From Galbitalea sp036499165 (GTDB lineage Bacteria; Actinomycetota; Actinomycetes; Actinomycetales; Microbacteriaceae), in NCBI GenBank assembly GCA_036499165.1, contig DASYEE010000128.1, forward strand, positions 1 through 64,000: DNA of 64,000 bases, in the 5' to 3' direction. Each line of letters begins with the position of its first letter. The stretch's first letter is position 1. The notes below the pieces were generated by a model, which saw only the letters and a program-made list of their open reading frames with translations, was not told where the DNA came from and did not search any database. Shown here piece by piece: positions 51,374-59,584 of this stretch. Position numbers and translations under genes: made by a program.

Positions 51374-52306
51374 TCAGCGCTTCAGCAGGGCGGCGGCCAG
51401 GACGAGAACGGGAACCGCCCCGATGGTCGTGATCAGCACGGTGTCCCGAGCGAGAATCACCCCACGCTCATACCGCTGCGCGTAGTTGAAGACGTTCTGC
51501 GCCGTCGGCAGTGCGGCCAGCAGCACGACTCCAAACAGCGCCGTGCCCTGCAGGCCGAACACGAAGTCGCCGACCGCCCACGCCACCACCGGCATTACGG
51601 CGAGCTTCAGCGTGGACGCAAGCACGACATCCCTGCGGTTCGTACCAGCCTCGAGGATGCGGCTGCCGTTCAGTGACATCCCGAACGCGAGGAGCACGAC
51701 GGGGACGGCGGCGCCGCCGATGAGCACGAACGGCGCGAGCACGGGGGTCGGGAGTTTGACCCCCGTAATTGCGACGATGACACCGAGCAGCGACGCGATG
51801 ATCAGCGGATTGCGCACCGGCTGCGACAGGATGCGCCCGATTGACGCCCGCCCGCTGGTCGTGACGTCGAGAATCGTCAGGATCACCGGCGCGAAGATCA
51901 CGAGTTGCAACAGGATGACCGGGGCAGACAGTGCCGGATTGCCGAGGACGTAGACCGCGACCGGCAGCCCGATGTTGTTGGCGTTCACGTAACCGGATGA
52001 CGCCGCGCCGACCACGGTATCCGCGGTGGGCCTTCGCCACACCAGCTTCGCGACGACGACAAAGACCACCATCACGCTGAGGGCGGAGACAGCTGAGACC
52101 GCAAGCACCCGCGAGAACAGTTCGTGGACGTTCGCACCGGCGAGCACTGTGAACAGGAGGCACGGCGACAGGACGAAGAACACAATGCGGTTGAGCACGT
52201 GCTGCACCTGGTTCGGGTTGTGACCGAGCACTCGGAAACGGCCGACGAGGAAGCCGACCAGAATCACGAACCCGATGATCGCGAACCCGATCAGCACCTG
52301 CAGCAC
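51374..52306 (-). CDS. AEC-family (auxin efflux carrier-like) transporter
   Basis: 310 residues from GTG 52306 (GTG 52297 is an alternative): ten predicted membrane helices in two halves. Markers are FFVLSPCLLFTVLA, SGYVNANNIGLPVAVYVLG and PTAQNVFNYAQRY, the AEC pattern. Bacterial members carry malonate, malate or similar acids; the substrate is unknown here. The open frame continues upstream through a palindromic repeat, so the upstream part is not protein. Confidence 0.88.
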   Translation of the reverse strand: MLQVLIGFAIIGFVILVGFLVGRFRVLGHNPNQVQHVLNRIVFFVLSPCLLFTVLAGANVHELFSRVLAVSAVSALSVMVVFVVVAKLVWRRPTADTVVGAASSGYVNANNIGLPVAVYVLGNPALSAPVILLQLVIFAPVILTILDVTTSGRASIGRILSQPVRNPLIIASLLGVIVAITGVKLPTPVLAPFVLIGGAAVPVVLLAFGMSLNGSRILEAGTNRRDVVLASTLKLAVMPVVAWAVGDFVFGLQGTALFGVVLLAALPTAQNVFNYAQRYERGVILARDTVLITTIGAVPVLVLAAALLKR

Positions 52307-52333
52307 AGGTTCAGTCTGCCGCACTCCGCGCCG

Positions 52334-52400
52334 CCGCTGGTCGAGCAGCCGCAGCGCTGCGGACGGGCCGGCCTGCCTCGCAGCGCTACTCGACCAGCGG
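52334..52400. repeat. Palindromic repeat between AEC gene and large secreted protein gene
   Basis: CCGCTGGTCGAGCAGC at 52334-52349 and GCTACTCGACCAGCGG at 52385-52400 are complementary at 15 of 16 positions around a GC-rich centre, another member of the GGTCGAGTAG repeat family. Confidence 0.8.
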
Positions 52401-52406
52401 GTTACC

Positions 52407-54428
52407 TCAGCTGGTCGCGATGTCGAAGCCGCCGGGCGCGACCGCGACAGAACGGATGCCGGCGATGCTCCGCGCAGACAGCAGGCGGCCAGTCGCGTCG
52501 TAGCTCCGCACGGTACTGCGCACCCCAGCCGTGCCAACGTTCGCGGACGCCGATCGAGCAGCGGTCGAGTGCACCAGTGTCGTGGAAGCGCCACCGACAC
52601 CCGTGAGCACCAGCCGCTCGACCTGCGGCCGGGAGATCACGGCATCGAGAAGGAGCGTCCCGTGAGTCGCCGTCACCGTCACCGTGTTGCCGGTGATGGT
52701 CGAACACAGCGAGCGCGGAAGCAGCGCGCCGGGCACTGCGGTGACGCCCTGGGCGCCGACGCCGGAGCGCAGGTCGCCGAGGCTGACTCCGCCTGAGGTC
52801 CAGTGCGAAGTCGTCACGGATCCGGCCGGCTCGAAGACGACCGGCTCGACGGTGCGCGCACCGGCAGTCGCCGGCAGCGTGATCGTCGCGGTCTGCCCTT
52901 TCGTGAGCGCAAGGTACGCTCCGCCGCTGTATTGCGACTCGCCCGTCCAGGCAGACGCCGGCGTGACGGACGTTCCGGTTCCGGTGGCCGTCTCGGCCTC
53001 TGACACCGTCAGGCCGTCACGAGCGGAAACGTGGGCCGCCGACTGGGCCAGCCGGGCGACATCCGGATTCGCATCGAGCGCGAGCATCGAGAGGAGGCCG
53101 TGGATGGTCGACTCCGCGCCGCTGTTGCGGCTGACCGACCCATCGGACTGGATGCCGTCGGTCGTGACACCCGTCGCCGGGTCATAGACCGCGACCCCGG
53201 CCTTGTTCATGCCGAAGTACCAGGCAGCTTCGATGCCGGCCAGCTGGCGGATGCCCTGGCTGTGCGTCGCCGTAGCAACAGCAAGGAGCGACTGCAGCCG
53301 AGAGTCCGCACCGTAGGCGATCTGCGTCTGGTCGATCGGCGCCGGGTACCAGGCGTTGTCCGGTCCGCCGGCCGCAAGCAGCGTCGACGTGAAGCTCACC
53401 GCGTCACCGATCGCTGGCGTCAGTAGCGCGCGATCCCCGAGCACCGTGGATGCCCGCGCCAGCGCTTCCGGCATCTGCGACGACCAGGCGTGCCACATCG
53501 ATTGCGACTGCGTCCACGGCAGGATCGCCCCGTACGGCCACTGCTGTGTCGAGCCGGAGCTCATCGCGGCGATCCCCTTCGACAGCTCGAGTGCTGCCCG
53601 GCGCGGAGCGCGGTCGCTCGGGGCTGCCGCCGTGTACGCGGTGAGGCCGAGAACGGCCTCGGCCGATTCATCTGCACCGTCCCCGATCAGCCACGCAGGA
53701 ACGCGCGTGCCATCGGCAACCTCGTACGTACCGTACTTCGGCAGCACCTCGCGGTCGAGAGCCGCAACACCGAGGTCGATGCGCTGCTTCAGGAAGCCGG
53801 CGAACTTCGGGTCGCTGTGCTTGAACGCGGCATAGCCCTCGCCGAAGGCCCAGAGGCTGCGCGCCAGCCAGTAGCTGGCGTCGGAGTCGGACGGGTTTGG
53901 TGAGTCTGCCGGCGTCGGAGTCGTGTTGAACGTGCCGTCCGGCTGCATCCACAGGACGGTGTTGCCGGCGTTCGGTCCGGAGGTCACCTGGAAGAACGCT
54001 GTCGATCGCAGCAACTCGTACGCCCGCTTTTCGCTCGACGCGCGGTGGTTCTGGGTCCAGTCGCGGATGTACACGACAGCAGCACGAGCGATGTCGTCTG
54101 TATCGAACGAGCCCTGGCCATAGTGCCCCGTCGCGGCATCCAGATCACCGCCGCCGACGCGGGTGAACGAGCCGTCCGCATTCGCGTTGGCGTAGACCCA
54201 CGGCATCGTGATCGTCGGCTCGCTCGCGAGGTCGTATGTGGTGTGGCCAGTTGCGGCCGCCGGGGTGACCGTGTCCATCAGGAAGTCGAGATGGGCCAGG
54301 TTGGTGAGCGGCGCGGACCCGGGATGACCGGATGCCGCGGCCGGTGCAGCCTTCGCGAGTCCGAGACCTCCGAACATGGCCGCGACGGCGACCGACGCGA
54401 GAATCGTGCGGGAATGTGTTTTACGCAT
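52407..54428 (-). CDS. Large secreted protein with (alpha/alpha) toroid-like region
   Basis: 673 residues from ATG 54428, with GGAG nearby upstream. A signal peptide (MRKTHSRT, hydrophobic core, AKAAPAAA) predicts secretion. Residues about 60-470 are repeated helical segments rich in Trp and Asp (ASYWLARSLWAFGEGYAAF, AWLIGDGADESAEAVLGLTA, GIEAAWYFGMNKAGVAVYD), suggesting a barrel of helix pairs as in glycoside hydrolases or polysaccharide lyases. The end (about 520-673) is beta-rich and may bind carbohydrate. I cannot name a family. Confidence 0.72.
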   Translation of the reverse strand: MRKTHSRTILASVAVAAMFGGLGLAKAAPAAASGHPGSAPLTNLAHLDFLMDTVTPAAATGHTTYDLASEPTITMPWVYANANADGSFTRVGGGDLDAATGHYGQGSFDTDDIARAAVVYIRDWTQNHRASSEKRAYELLRSTAFFQVTSGPNAGNTVLWMQPDGTFNTTPTPADSPNPSDSDASYWLARSLWAFGEGYAAFKHSDPKFAGFLKQRIDLGVAALDREVLPKYGTYEVADGTRVPAWLIGDGADESAEAVLGLTAYTAAAPSDRAPRRAALELSKGIAAMSSGSTQQWPYGAILPWTQSQSMWHAWSSQMPEALARASTVLGDRALLTPAIGDAVSFTSTLLAAGGPDNAWYPAPIDQTQIAYGADSRLQSLLAVATATHSQGIRQLAGIEAAWYFGMNKAGVAVYDPATGVTTDGIQSDGSVSRNSGAESTIHGLLSMLALDANPDVARLAQSAAHVSARDGLTVSEAETATGTGTSVTPASAWTGESQYSGGAYLALTKGQTATITLPATAGARTVEPVVFEPAGSVTTSHWTSGGVSLGDLRSGVGAQGVTAVPGALLPRSLCSTITGNTVTVTATHGTLLLDAVISRPQVERLVLTGVGGASTTLVHSTAARSASANVGTAGVRSTVRSYDATGRLLSARSIAGIRSVAVAPGGFDIATS

Positions 54429-54610
54429 CCTGTGCTCCTGTCGTTTCCAGCCGTGCAACGCCGATCCTGGAATCGACCATTCCGTAGACGCCGAAACGAT
54501 CGCCAACGATCTCCTGAAACCGGTCTCGCGCCTATCAACCCTGATCGGTTCAGCGGCCTCCCGCATCCCCTTGACTTCTGGCCGACGAGCGAGTCGGGTA
54601 GCGTCGAAGC

Positions 54611-55426
54611 ATGCCCCAACTCGAAGTGAACGGCGCGTCCATCTACTACGAGACGGCGGGGGAGTCATCCAATCCGGCGCTGCTTCTCATCCACGCGGGC
54701 ATCGCGACGCTACGGATGTGGGACCCGCAGGTGGAGGCGCTCGCTCGCGACCACTTCGTCATCCGTTTCGACACCCGCGGGTACGGTCGCACCGAGTCGC
54801 AGAACATCGAGTTCTCGAATCGCGCAGACGCCCTTGCTGTGCTGGATGAGGTCGGTGTACTGAAGGCGACGCTCATTGGAGCGTCGCGTGGCGGTTCGAT
54901 CGCAATCGACCTGGCCCTCGATGAGCCGGGCCGCGTGCGCGGACTGGTCGCGGTGGGATCGGGGCCGAGCGGATTTCCCGAAGTCGAACTGACGGCGCGC
55001 GAGGACGAGCTGTTCGACGGCCTCGACACGGCGTACGAGGCCGGAGACTGGACGCACCTGAACCGCCTCGAAGCCGAGCTCTGGGACTTCGGGCCGCTGC
55101 GGACGAAGGACGAGCTCGACCCCGCATTCGTCGCGCGCGCCTATGAATTGAACCTCGCCAATCTGCCCCGCGCCGAAGAGTCGCCGATGCCTCAGCCGCT
55201 CGACCCTCCCGCCTACGGCCGCGTCAGCGACATCGAAGTACCAACCCTCATCGCCGTCGGCGACCACGACATCACCCCGGCGCTCACCCAATACGAGTAC
55301 CTGGTCACGACGATTCCGAACGCCGACGCATGTCGCTTCGCCGACTCAGCGCACATCCCGAGCGTCGAGCAGGCCGACGAGTTCACGCGCATCCTGGTTG
55401 CGTGGCTGAAGGGGCACGGCCTTTAG
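54611..55426 (+). CDS. Alpha/beta hydrolase
   Basis: 271 residues. The oxyanion and nucleophile motifs are LLIHAGIATLRMWDPQ and GASRGGSIAIDLAL (Ser), the acid is in VGDHDITP and the His is in ADSAHIPSVEQ, so the triad is complete. The substrate is unknown. TAGCGT six bases before the ATG suggests a leaderless mRNA. Its end overlaps the convergent AlkD-like gene by four bases. Confidence 0.9.
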   Translation: MPQLEVNGASIYYETAGESSNPALLLIHAGIATLRMWDPQVEALARDHFVIRFDTRGYGRTESQNIEFSNRADALAVLDEVGVLKATLIGASRGGSIAIDLALDEPGRVRGLVAVGSGPSGFPEVELTAREDELFDGLDTAYEAGDWTHLNRLEAELWDFGPLRTKDELDPAFVARAYELNLANLPRAEESPMPQPLDPPAYGRVSDIEVPTLIAVGDHDITPALTQYEYLVTTIPNADACRFADSAHIPSVEQADEFTRILVAWLKGHGL

Positions 55427-56145
55427 CGGGATGCCGCTGGCCGAGTAGCCCGGCGGTAGCGGGTGCGGTCCGCGGGCGAGAGGTGTTCGGTCGCGTAGGA
55501 GAGCGTGGTGCGCGCCATGTCCGGTGCGTGGGCATCGAGATAGGCGACGAGCAGCTCACGGTCGACGCGCTTGCCGACCTCGCGCAGCATCCATCCGACG
55601 GCCTTCCGGATGAGGTCGTGCCGGTCTGGCAGCAGGATCGTCGCGATCTCGAGCGTGGTCGACGCATCGCCGCGCTTGATGAAGCCGAAGGTCGAGATGA
55701 TTGCGACCCGACGCTCCCAGACCGACTCGGATGCCGCCAGCTCGACGAGCAGGTCGCGCGGCCGGTCGAACAGGTACTCGCCCAGGATGAACTCGGCCGA
55801 GGCATCCACCAGGTCCCAGTTGTTCACCCGTCCGCGCCGCACTGCCGCGAGGTAGAAGTCGGCGATCTCCGCGGGACGAGTTCGATACTGAGCCACGAGA
55901 ATGACGAGCGCCACGAACCGGTGGTCGTGGATCGGGCTCTGGAGCAGGATGTCGACCTCGCCGAGCGGGAGGTCGCGAAACGGCTTCGCGATCCTGCGGG
56001 ACGCTGGCACCGACAACCCCAGAAACTGGTCTCCTTCGCCGTACTCACCCGGGCCGGTCTTGAAGAATCGCGCCAGACCGGCCGCCTTCTCCGGGTCGGC
56101 TTCTGCGGCGAGCGCCGCGATCACATCCTGCGCAGTGGCGGTCAT
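55423..56145 (-). CDS. AlkD-like DNA alkylation repair protein
   Basis: 240 residues of HEAT-like helical repeats: QFLGLSVPASRRIAKPFRDL, VNNWDLVDASAEFILGEYLF, VWERRVAIISTFGFIKRGD and IRKAVGWMLREVGKR, the pattern of AlkD glycosylases that remove bulky or charged alkyl bases. The last nine residues (RATRPAASR) are encoded by a fragment of the palindromic repeat (GGCTACTCGGCCAGCGG), so the end is not native. Confidence 0.9.
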   Translation of the reverse strand: MTATAQDVIAALAAEADPEKAAGLARFFKTGPGEYGEGDQFLGLSVPASRRIAKPFRDLPLGEVDILLQSPIHDHRFVALVILVAQYRTRPAEIADFYLAAVRRGRVNNWDLVDASAEFILGEYLFDRPRDLLVELAASESVWERRVAIISTFGFIKRGDASTTLEIATILLPDRHDLIRKAVGWMLREVGKRVDRELLVAYLDAHAPDMARTTLSYATEHLSPADRTRYRRATRPAASR

Positions 56146-56300
56146 TGCAGGATTCTAGACTCCGGCACAGATCGTGCGCGTGGATCCGCCACTGGCGCAG
56201 CTTTCACGCGCCAATCGCAACCAAACGCTTCGATGCGCCGAATACCCTTGAACAGGCGCACAAATGCGTATTCACACACCAGCACGATCGGAGGTTAGCC

Positions 56301-57668
56301 ATGTCAACGACCACGTCTCATAACGCAGTCATCGGAGAACCCGAGGTTGTCGAGGACACCTCCACCTGGCTGAACCTCAAGGCCGCGGTCACCGAATTCC
56401 GCACGTTGCAACTTCAGGATGGCAGCGTCCCGAACGAGTCCGATCACGCCCGCGCTCGCGAACTCGTCGAGGTCATCCGCGACGAGATCCTGAACTTCCG
56501 GGAACTCCTGCCGCACGACGCCGTGTACCTCGAGGCGTCGGCTGTCGACTTCGCCCGCTGGGCTGCTGAGGGGTTCGGCGTGCCCGACTTCCTCGACTCG
56601 CTGACCGCGTTCCAGCCGCAGAAGCAGCGCGAGGACGGCCTCCGCCACCTCGTGATCTTCCCCATGTACACGCAGAACGGGTCGAGCGATCGTCTCGTCG
56701 AGGCCGTGCTCATTGAGGTGCGCTGGCCAGACTTCGTGGCGGAGCTCGAGGCAGGCGAATACTCGAACAAGCTGTTCGTGCCGATCCGCTTCCTCGACTT
56801 CACCGACGGCTACGACACGAACTCAGCGGTGTTGTTCCCCGAGACGGTCGCCATGCGCGAGATCCCGACGTTCACCTGGGGCGCGATCTTCGCTGACCGC
56901 GAGGCCGCACGGTTCCGTCGAGTCGTGCGCGCGGCATCCGAGATCACGAAGCTGGAGCTGCCTGCCGAGGCGGCCCGCCTTCTCGACGACCAGAACCTGG
57001 TCGAGGAGACATTCGTGATGTGGGATCTCATCCACGACCGCACCCACATGCGCGGCGACCTGCCGTTCGATCCGTTCATGATCAAGCAGCGGATGCCGTA
57101 CTTCCTGTACTCGCTCGAGGAACTGCGCTGCGACCTGACGGCATACCGCGAGGCGACCCGCTTGTTGCGCGACGATGAGACCGACCCGGTCATCCGTGAG
57201 CACGCAGAACTTGTGCAGTACGCCGTTATCTTCGACCGGATCTTCCGGTTCGCGATCACCGGTTCGCGCGTGCGCAACTATGACGGTCTGGGCGGCCAGC
57301 TGCTCTTCGCGTGGCTGCACCAGCACCACGTGCTGCACTGGACGGACACCCAGCTGACGATCGACTGGGACGAGGTGCCGGATGTCGTCATCGCGCTCTC
57401 CGACGCGATCAACGACCTCTACTGGGCGAGCATCGACCGGCCGAAGATGGCGCACTGGCTGGCTGCGTACGACCTCGTCTCTGCGACGCTGACGCCGAAC
57501 CCGGCATCCCGCTGGGCGGTGCGCGACCTGCCGCTGGAGGGCCCGCCGAAGCTGCTGACCGACGCGGTGATGGATGACGAGTTCCCGCTCTCGATGTTCT
57601 ACGAGGCACTCGCGAAGAAGATGGCCGGCGTCATCGAATCAACCTCGGGCATCACCGCGCGGGACTGA
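56301..57668 (+). CDS. DUF6421 family protein
   Basis: 455 residues from ATG 56301, with GGAGG six bases upstream. It matches the actinobacterial DUF6421 family, recognisable by FVMWDLIHDRTHMRGDLPFD and YDGLGGQLLFAWLHQHHVLH. The His pairs in HDRTH and HQHH suggest a metal site, but no function is known. No signal peptide or membrane helix is seen. An upstream in-frame extension to 56145 is not conserved in kind and lacks a ribosome-binding site. Confidence 0.88.
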   Translation: MSTTTSHNAVIGEPEVVEDTSTWLNLKAAVTEFRTLQLQDGSVPNESDHARARELVEVIRDEILNFRELLPHDAVYLEASAVDFARWAAEGFGVPDFLDSLTAFQPQKQREDGLRHLVIFPMYTQNGSSDRLVEAVLIEVRWPDFVAELEAGEYSNKLFVPIRFLDFTDGYDTNSAVLFPETVAMREIPTFTWGAIFADREAARFRRVVRAASEITKLELPAEAARLLDDQNLVEETFVMWDLIHDRTHMRGDLPFDPFMIKQRMPYFLYSLEELRCDLTAYREATRLLRDDETDPVIREHAELVQYAVIFDRIFRFAITGSRVRNYDGLGGQLLFAWLHQHHVLHWTDTQLTIDWDEVPDVVIALSDAINDLYWASIDRPKMAHWLAAYDLVSATLTPNPASRWAVRDLPLEGPPKLLTDAVMDDEFPLSMFYEALAKKMAGVIESTSGITARD

Positions 57669-57705
57669 TCTTTACTGCCGGGGCCGAAAACGGGACGATG
57701 AAGGC

Positions 57706-58335
57706 ATGACCCAGGATTCAAGAACCATCGTCGTCACCGGAGCAACGGGGGACGCAGGTCGAGCGGTGACCACGGTGCTGTCAGAAGCAGGGCACACCGT
57801 GGTCGCCGTCGGCTCGAACGCCGAGCGGCTGGCCGAGGTGACCGCGAATGCCCACTTCGTCTGCGACCTCACGGATGCCGCTGCAACGGCCGATCTCGGA
57901 ACCCGTGTGCACGATGAGGTCGCGCCGGTCGACGGCGTCGTGCATCTCGTCGGTGGCTGGCGCGGCGGCAACGACGCAGAAAGCTGGGACTGGCTGGAGC
58001 CGAGGCTGCTGACCAGCCTGAGGCTCGTCACGCTGGCGTTCCGCGACGACCTCACGGCGTCATCCGCCGGGCGTCTCGTGATCGTCGGTTCGACGAGCGC
58101 CTCGAAGCCGACGTGGTCTGGAGCCAACTACGCCGTGCTGAAGGCCTCGGAAGAAGCCTGGATGCAGGCGGTCGCGTCGGGCTGGCGCAAGGCGGGAACC
58201 GCGGCGGCGATCACCCTCGCCGTGCGGTCGGTCGGAGATGACGGCACCAGCGTCGATCGGCTGGCCAGCGCCATCCTGCCGCTCTGGGCCGGGGATGCCG
58301 CGGCGCTGAACGGCACTCGGGTCGACCTCAGCTGA
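57706..58335 (+). CDS. Short-chain dehydrogenase/reductase
   Basis: 209 residues. IVVTGATGDAGRAVTTVLSE is the nucleotide motif and VVHLVGGWRGGND takes the place of NNAG. ANYAVLKASEEAW holds the YxxxK pair, with Ser in VGSTSASKPTW. It is somewhat short. It follows the DUF6421 gene by 37 bp on the same strand. The substrate is unknown. Confidence 0.85.
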   Translation: MTQDSRTIVVTGATGDAGRAVTTVLSEAGHTVVAVGSNAERLAEVTANAHFVCDLTDAAATADLGTRVHDEVAPVDGVVHLVGGWRGGNDAESWDWLEPRLLTSLRLVTLAFRDDLTASSAGRLVIVGSTSASKPTWSGANYAVLKASEEAWMQAVASGWRKAGTAAAITLAVRSVGDDGTSVDRLASAILPLWAGDAAALNGTRVDLS

Positions 58336-58342
58336 TCGGGCT

Positions 58343-58387
58343 GGTTGAGCCTGTCAAACCCTGCTGCTCGTTGAGCCTGTCGAAACC
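58343..58387. repeat. Two copies of the GTTGAGCCTGTCGAAACC element
   Basis: A shortened copy GGTTGAGCCTGTCAAACC (58343-58360, one base lost) is followed by CGTTGAGCCTGTCGAAACC (58369-58387), just before the threonine aldolase gene. Confidence 0.8.
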
Positions 58388-58402
58388 CTGGAGAATTGTC
58401 GC

Positions 58403-59467
58403 ATGAGACTTCACGATGCCAACTACCGCGGATTTGCAAGCGACAATTACGCCGGAGCCCATCCGGAGGTCCTTGCGGCGATCGCCGAAGCCAACGACGG
58501 CCACCAGATCTCCTACGGCGAAGACGCATACACGGCAGAGCTCACGCGGGTTATGCGTGGCCACTTCGGCGAGCAGGCCGAGGTGTTCCCGGTGTTCAAC
58601 GGCACCGGGTCGAACGTCACGGCGCTGACCAGCGTTATGCCAAGGTGGGGTGCCGTGATCTCGACGAGCACCGCCCACATCCACACGGATGAGGGCGGCG
58701 CGCCGGAGCGCGTTAGCGGCCTGAAGCTCCTCACGGTCGACAGCCCGGACGGGAAGCTCACGACCGATCTCATCGAGACCCAGGCCTGGGGATGGGGCGA
58801 CGAGCACCACGTGCAGCCCGCAGCCGTCAGCATCACTCAGACCACCGAGCTCGGCACGCTGTACACGGTGAACGAGATCCGCGCGATCGCCGACTATGTC
58901 CACGCCCGCGGCATGGTGCTGCACATGGATGGCGCCAGGATCTCGAATGCGGCTGCCGCGCTCGGAGTCCCGCTTCGGGACTTCACGACGGACGCCGGGG
59001 TCGACATCCTCGGCTTCGGAGGCACCAAGAACGGGCTCCTCTTCGGCGAGGCGATCATCGTGCTCGACCCGACCAAGAGCGACGGTCTCATCTACCTGCG
59101 CAAGCTCAACATGCAGCTCGACTCGAAGATGCGGTTCCTGAGCGCACAGCTGCTCGCGCTGCTCGAGGACGACCTCTACCTGCGCTCCGCCGCGCATGCG
59201 AACGGGATGGCGCAGCGCCTGCGCGGGGCCCTCGAGGACGCACTCGCTGCCGGTCGCATCCATGGTCTTTCGTTCACGCAGGCGACCGAGGCGAACGCCG
59301 TCTTCGCCGCGCTCGACAACGCGGTCGCCGACCGGATCCGCGAGCGCGTGCGCTTCTACGACTGGGATCGCGCCGGTGGCGAGGTGCGCTGGATGTGCTC
59401 GTACGACACAACCGAAGACGACGTCGATCGTTTCGTCGACGTCATCACCGAGGAGCTGAACCGCTAG
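58403..59467 (+). CDS. Low-specificity threonine aldolase-like enzyme
   Basis: 354 residues of the PLP fold-type I threonine aldolase/beta-eliminating lyase family: FASDNYAGAHPEVLAAIAEA, FNGTGSNVTAL, IHTDEGGAPE, LHMDGARISNAAAAL (Asp and Arg) and ILGFGGTKNGLLFGE with the PLP-binding Lys. It cleaves threonine or related 3-hydroxy amino acids to glycine and an aldehyde. It is monocistronic, ended by a nested hairpin. Confidence 0.92.
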   Translation: MRLHDANYRGFASDNYAGAHPEVLAAIAEANDGHQISYGEDAYTAELTRVMRGHFGEQAEVFPVFNGTGSNVTALTSVMPRWGAVISTSTAHIHTDEGGAPERVSGLKLLTVDSPDGKLTTDLIETQAWGWGDEHHVQPAAVSITQTTELGTLYTVNEIRAIADYVHARGMVLHMDGARISNAAAALGVPLRDFTTDAGVDILGFGGTKNGLLFGEAIIVLDPTKSDGLIYLRKLNMQLDSKMRFLSAQLLALLEDDLYLRSAAHANGMAQRLRGALEDALAAGRIHGLSFTQATEANAVFAALDNAVADRIRERVRFYDWDRAGGEVRWMCSYDTTEDDVDRFVDVITEELNR

Positions 59468-59504
59468 TTCGGCAGCGCCATCCCTCCCGGCCGCGCCATC
59501 CCTA

Positions 59505-59584
59505 CCTAAAGTCGGAACTTCGGGCGGCGTGCGGCGTGTCGACTAGCTGACACGCCGCACTCGACCGGGAGTTCCGACTTTAGG
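59505..59584. terminator. Nested long hairpin after threonine aldolase
   Basis: CCTAAAGTCGGAACT at 59505-59519 and AGTTCCGACTTTAGG at 59570-59584 are perfect 15-bp arms. Inside, GTGCGGCGTGTC (59529-59540) pairs perfectly with GACACGCCGCAC (59549-59560) around an 8-base loop. It separates convergent genes and its right arm contains the stop codon of the giant surface protein gene. Confidence 0.8.
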
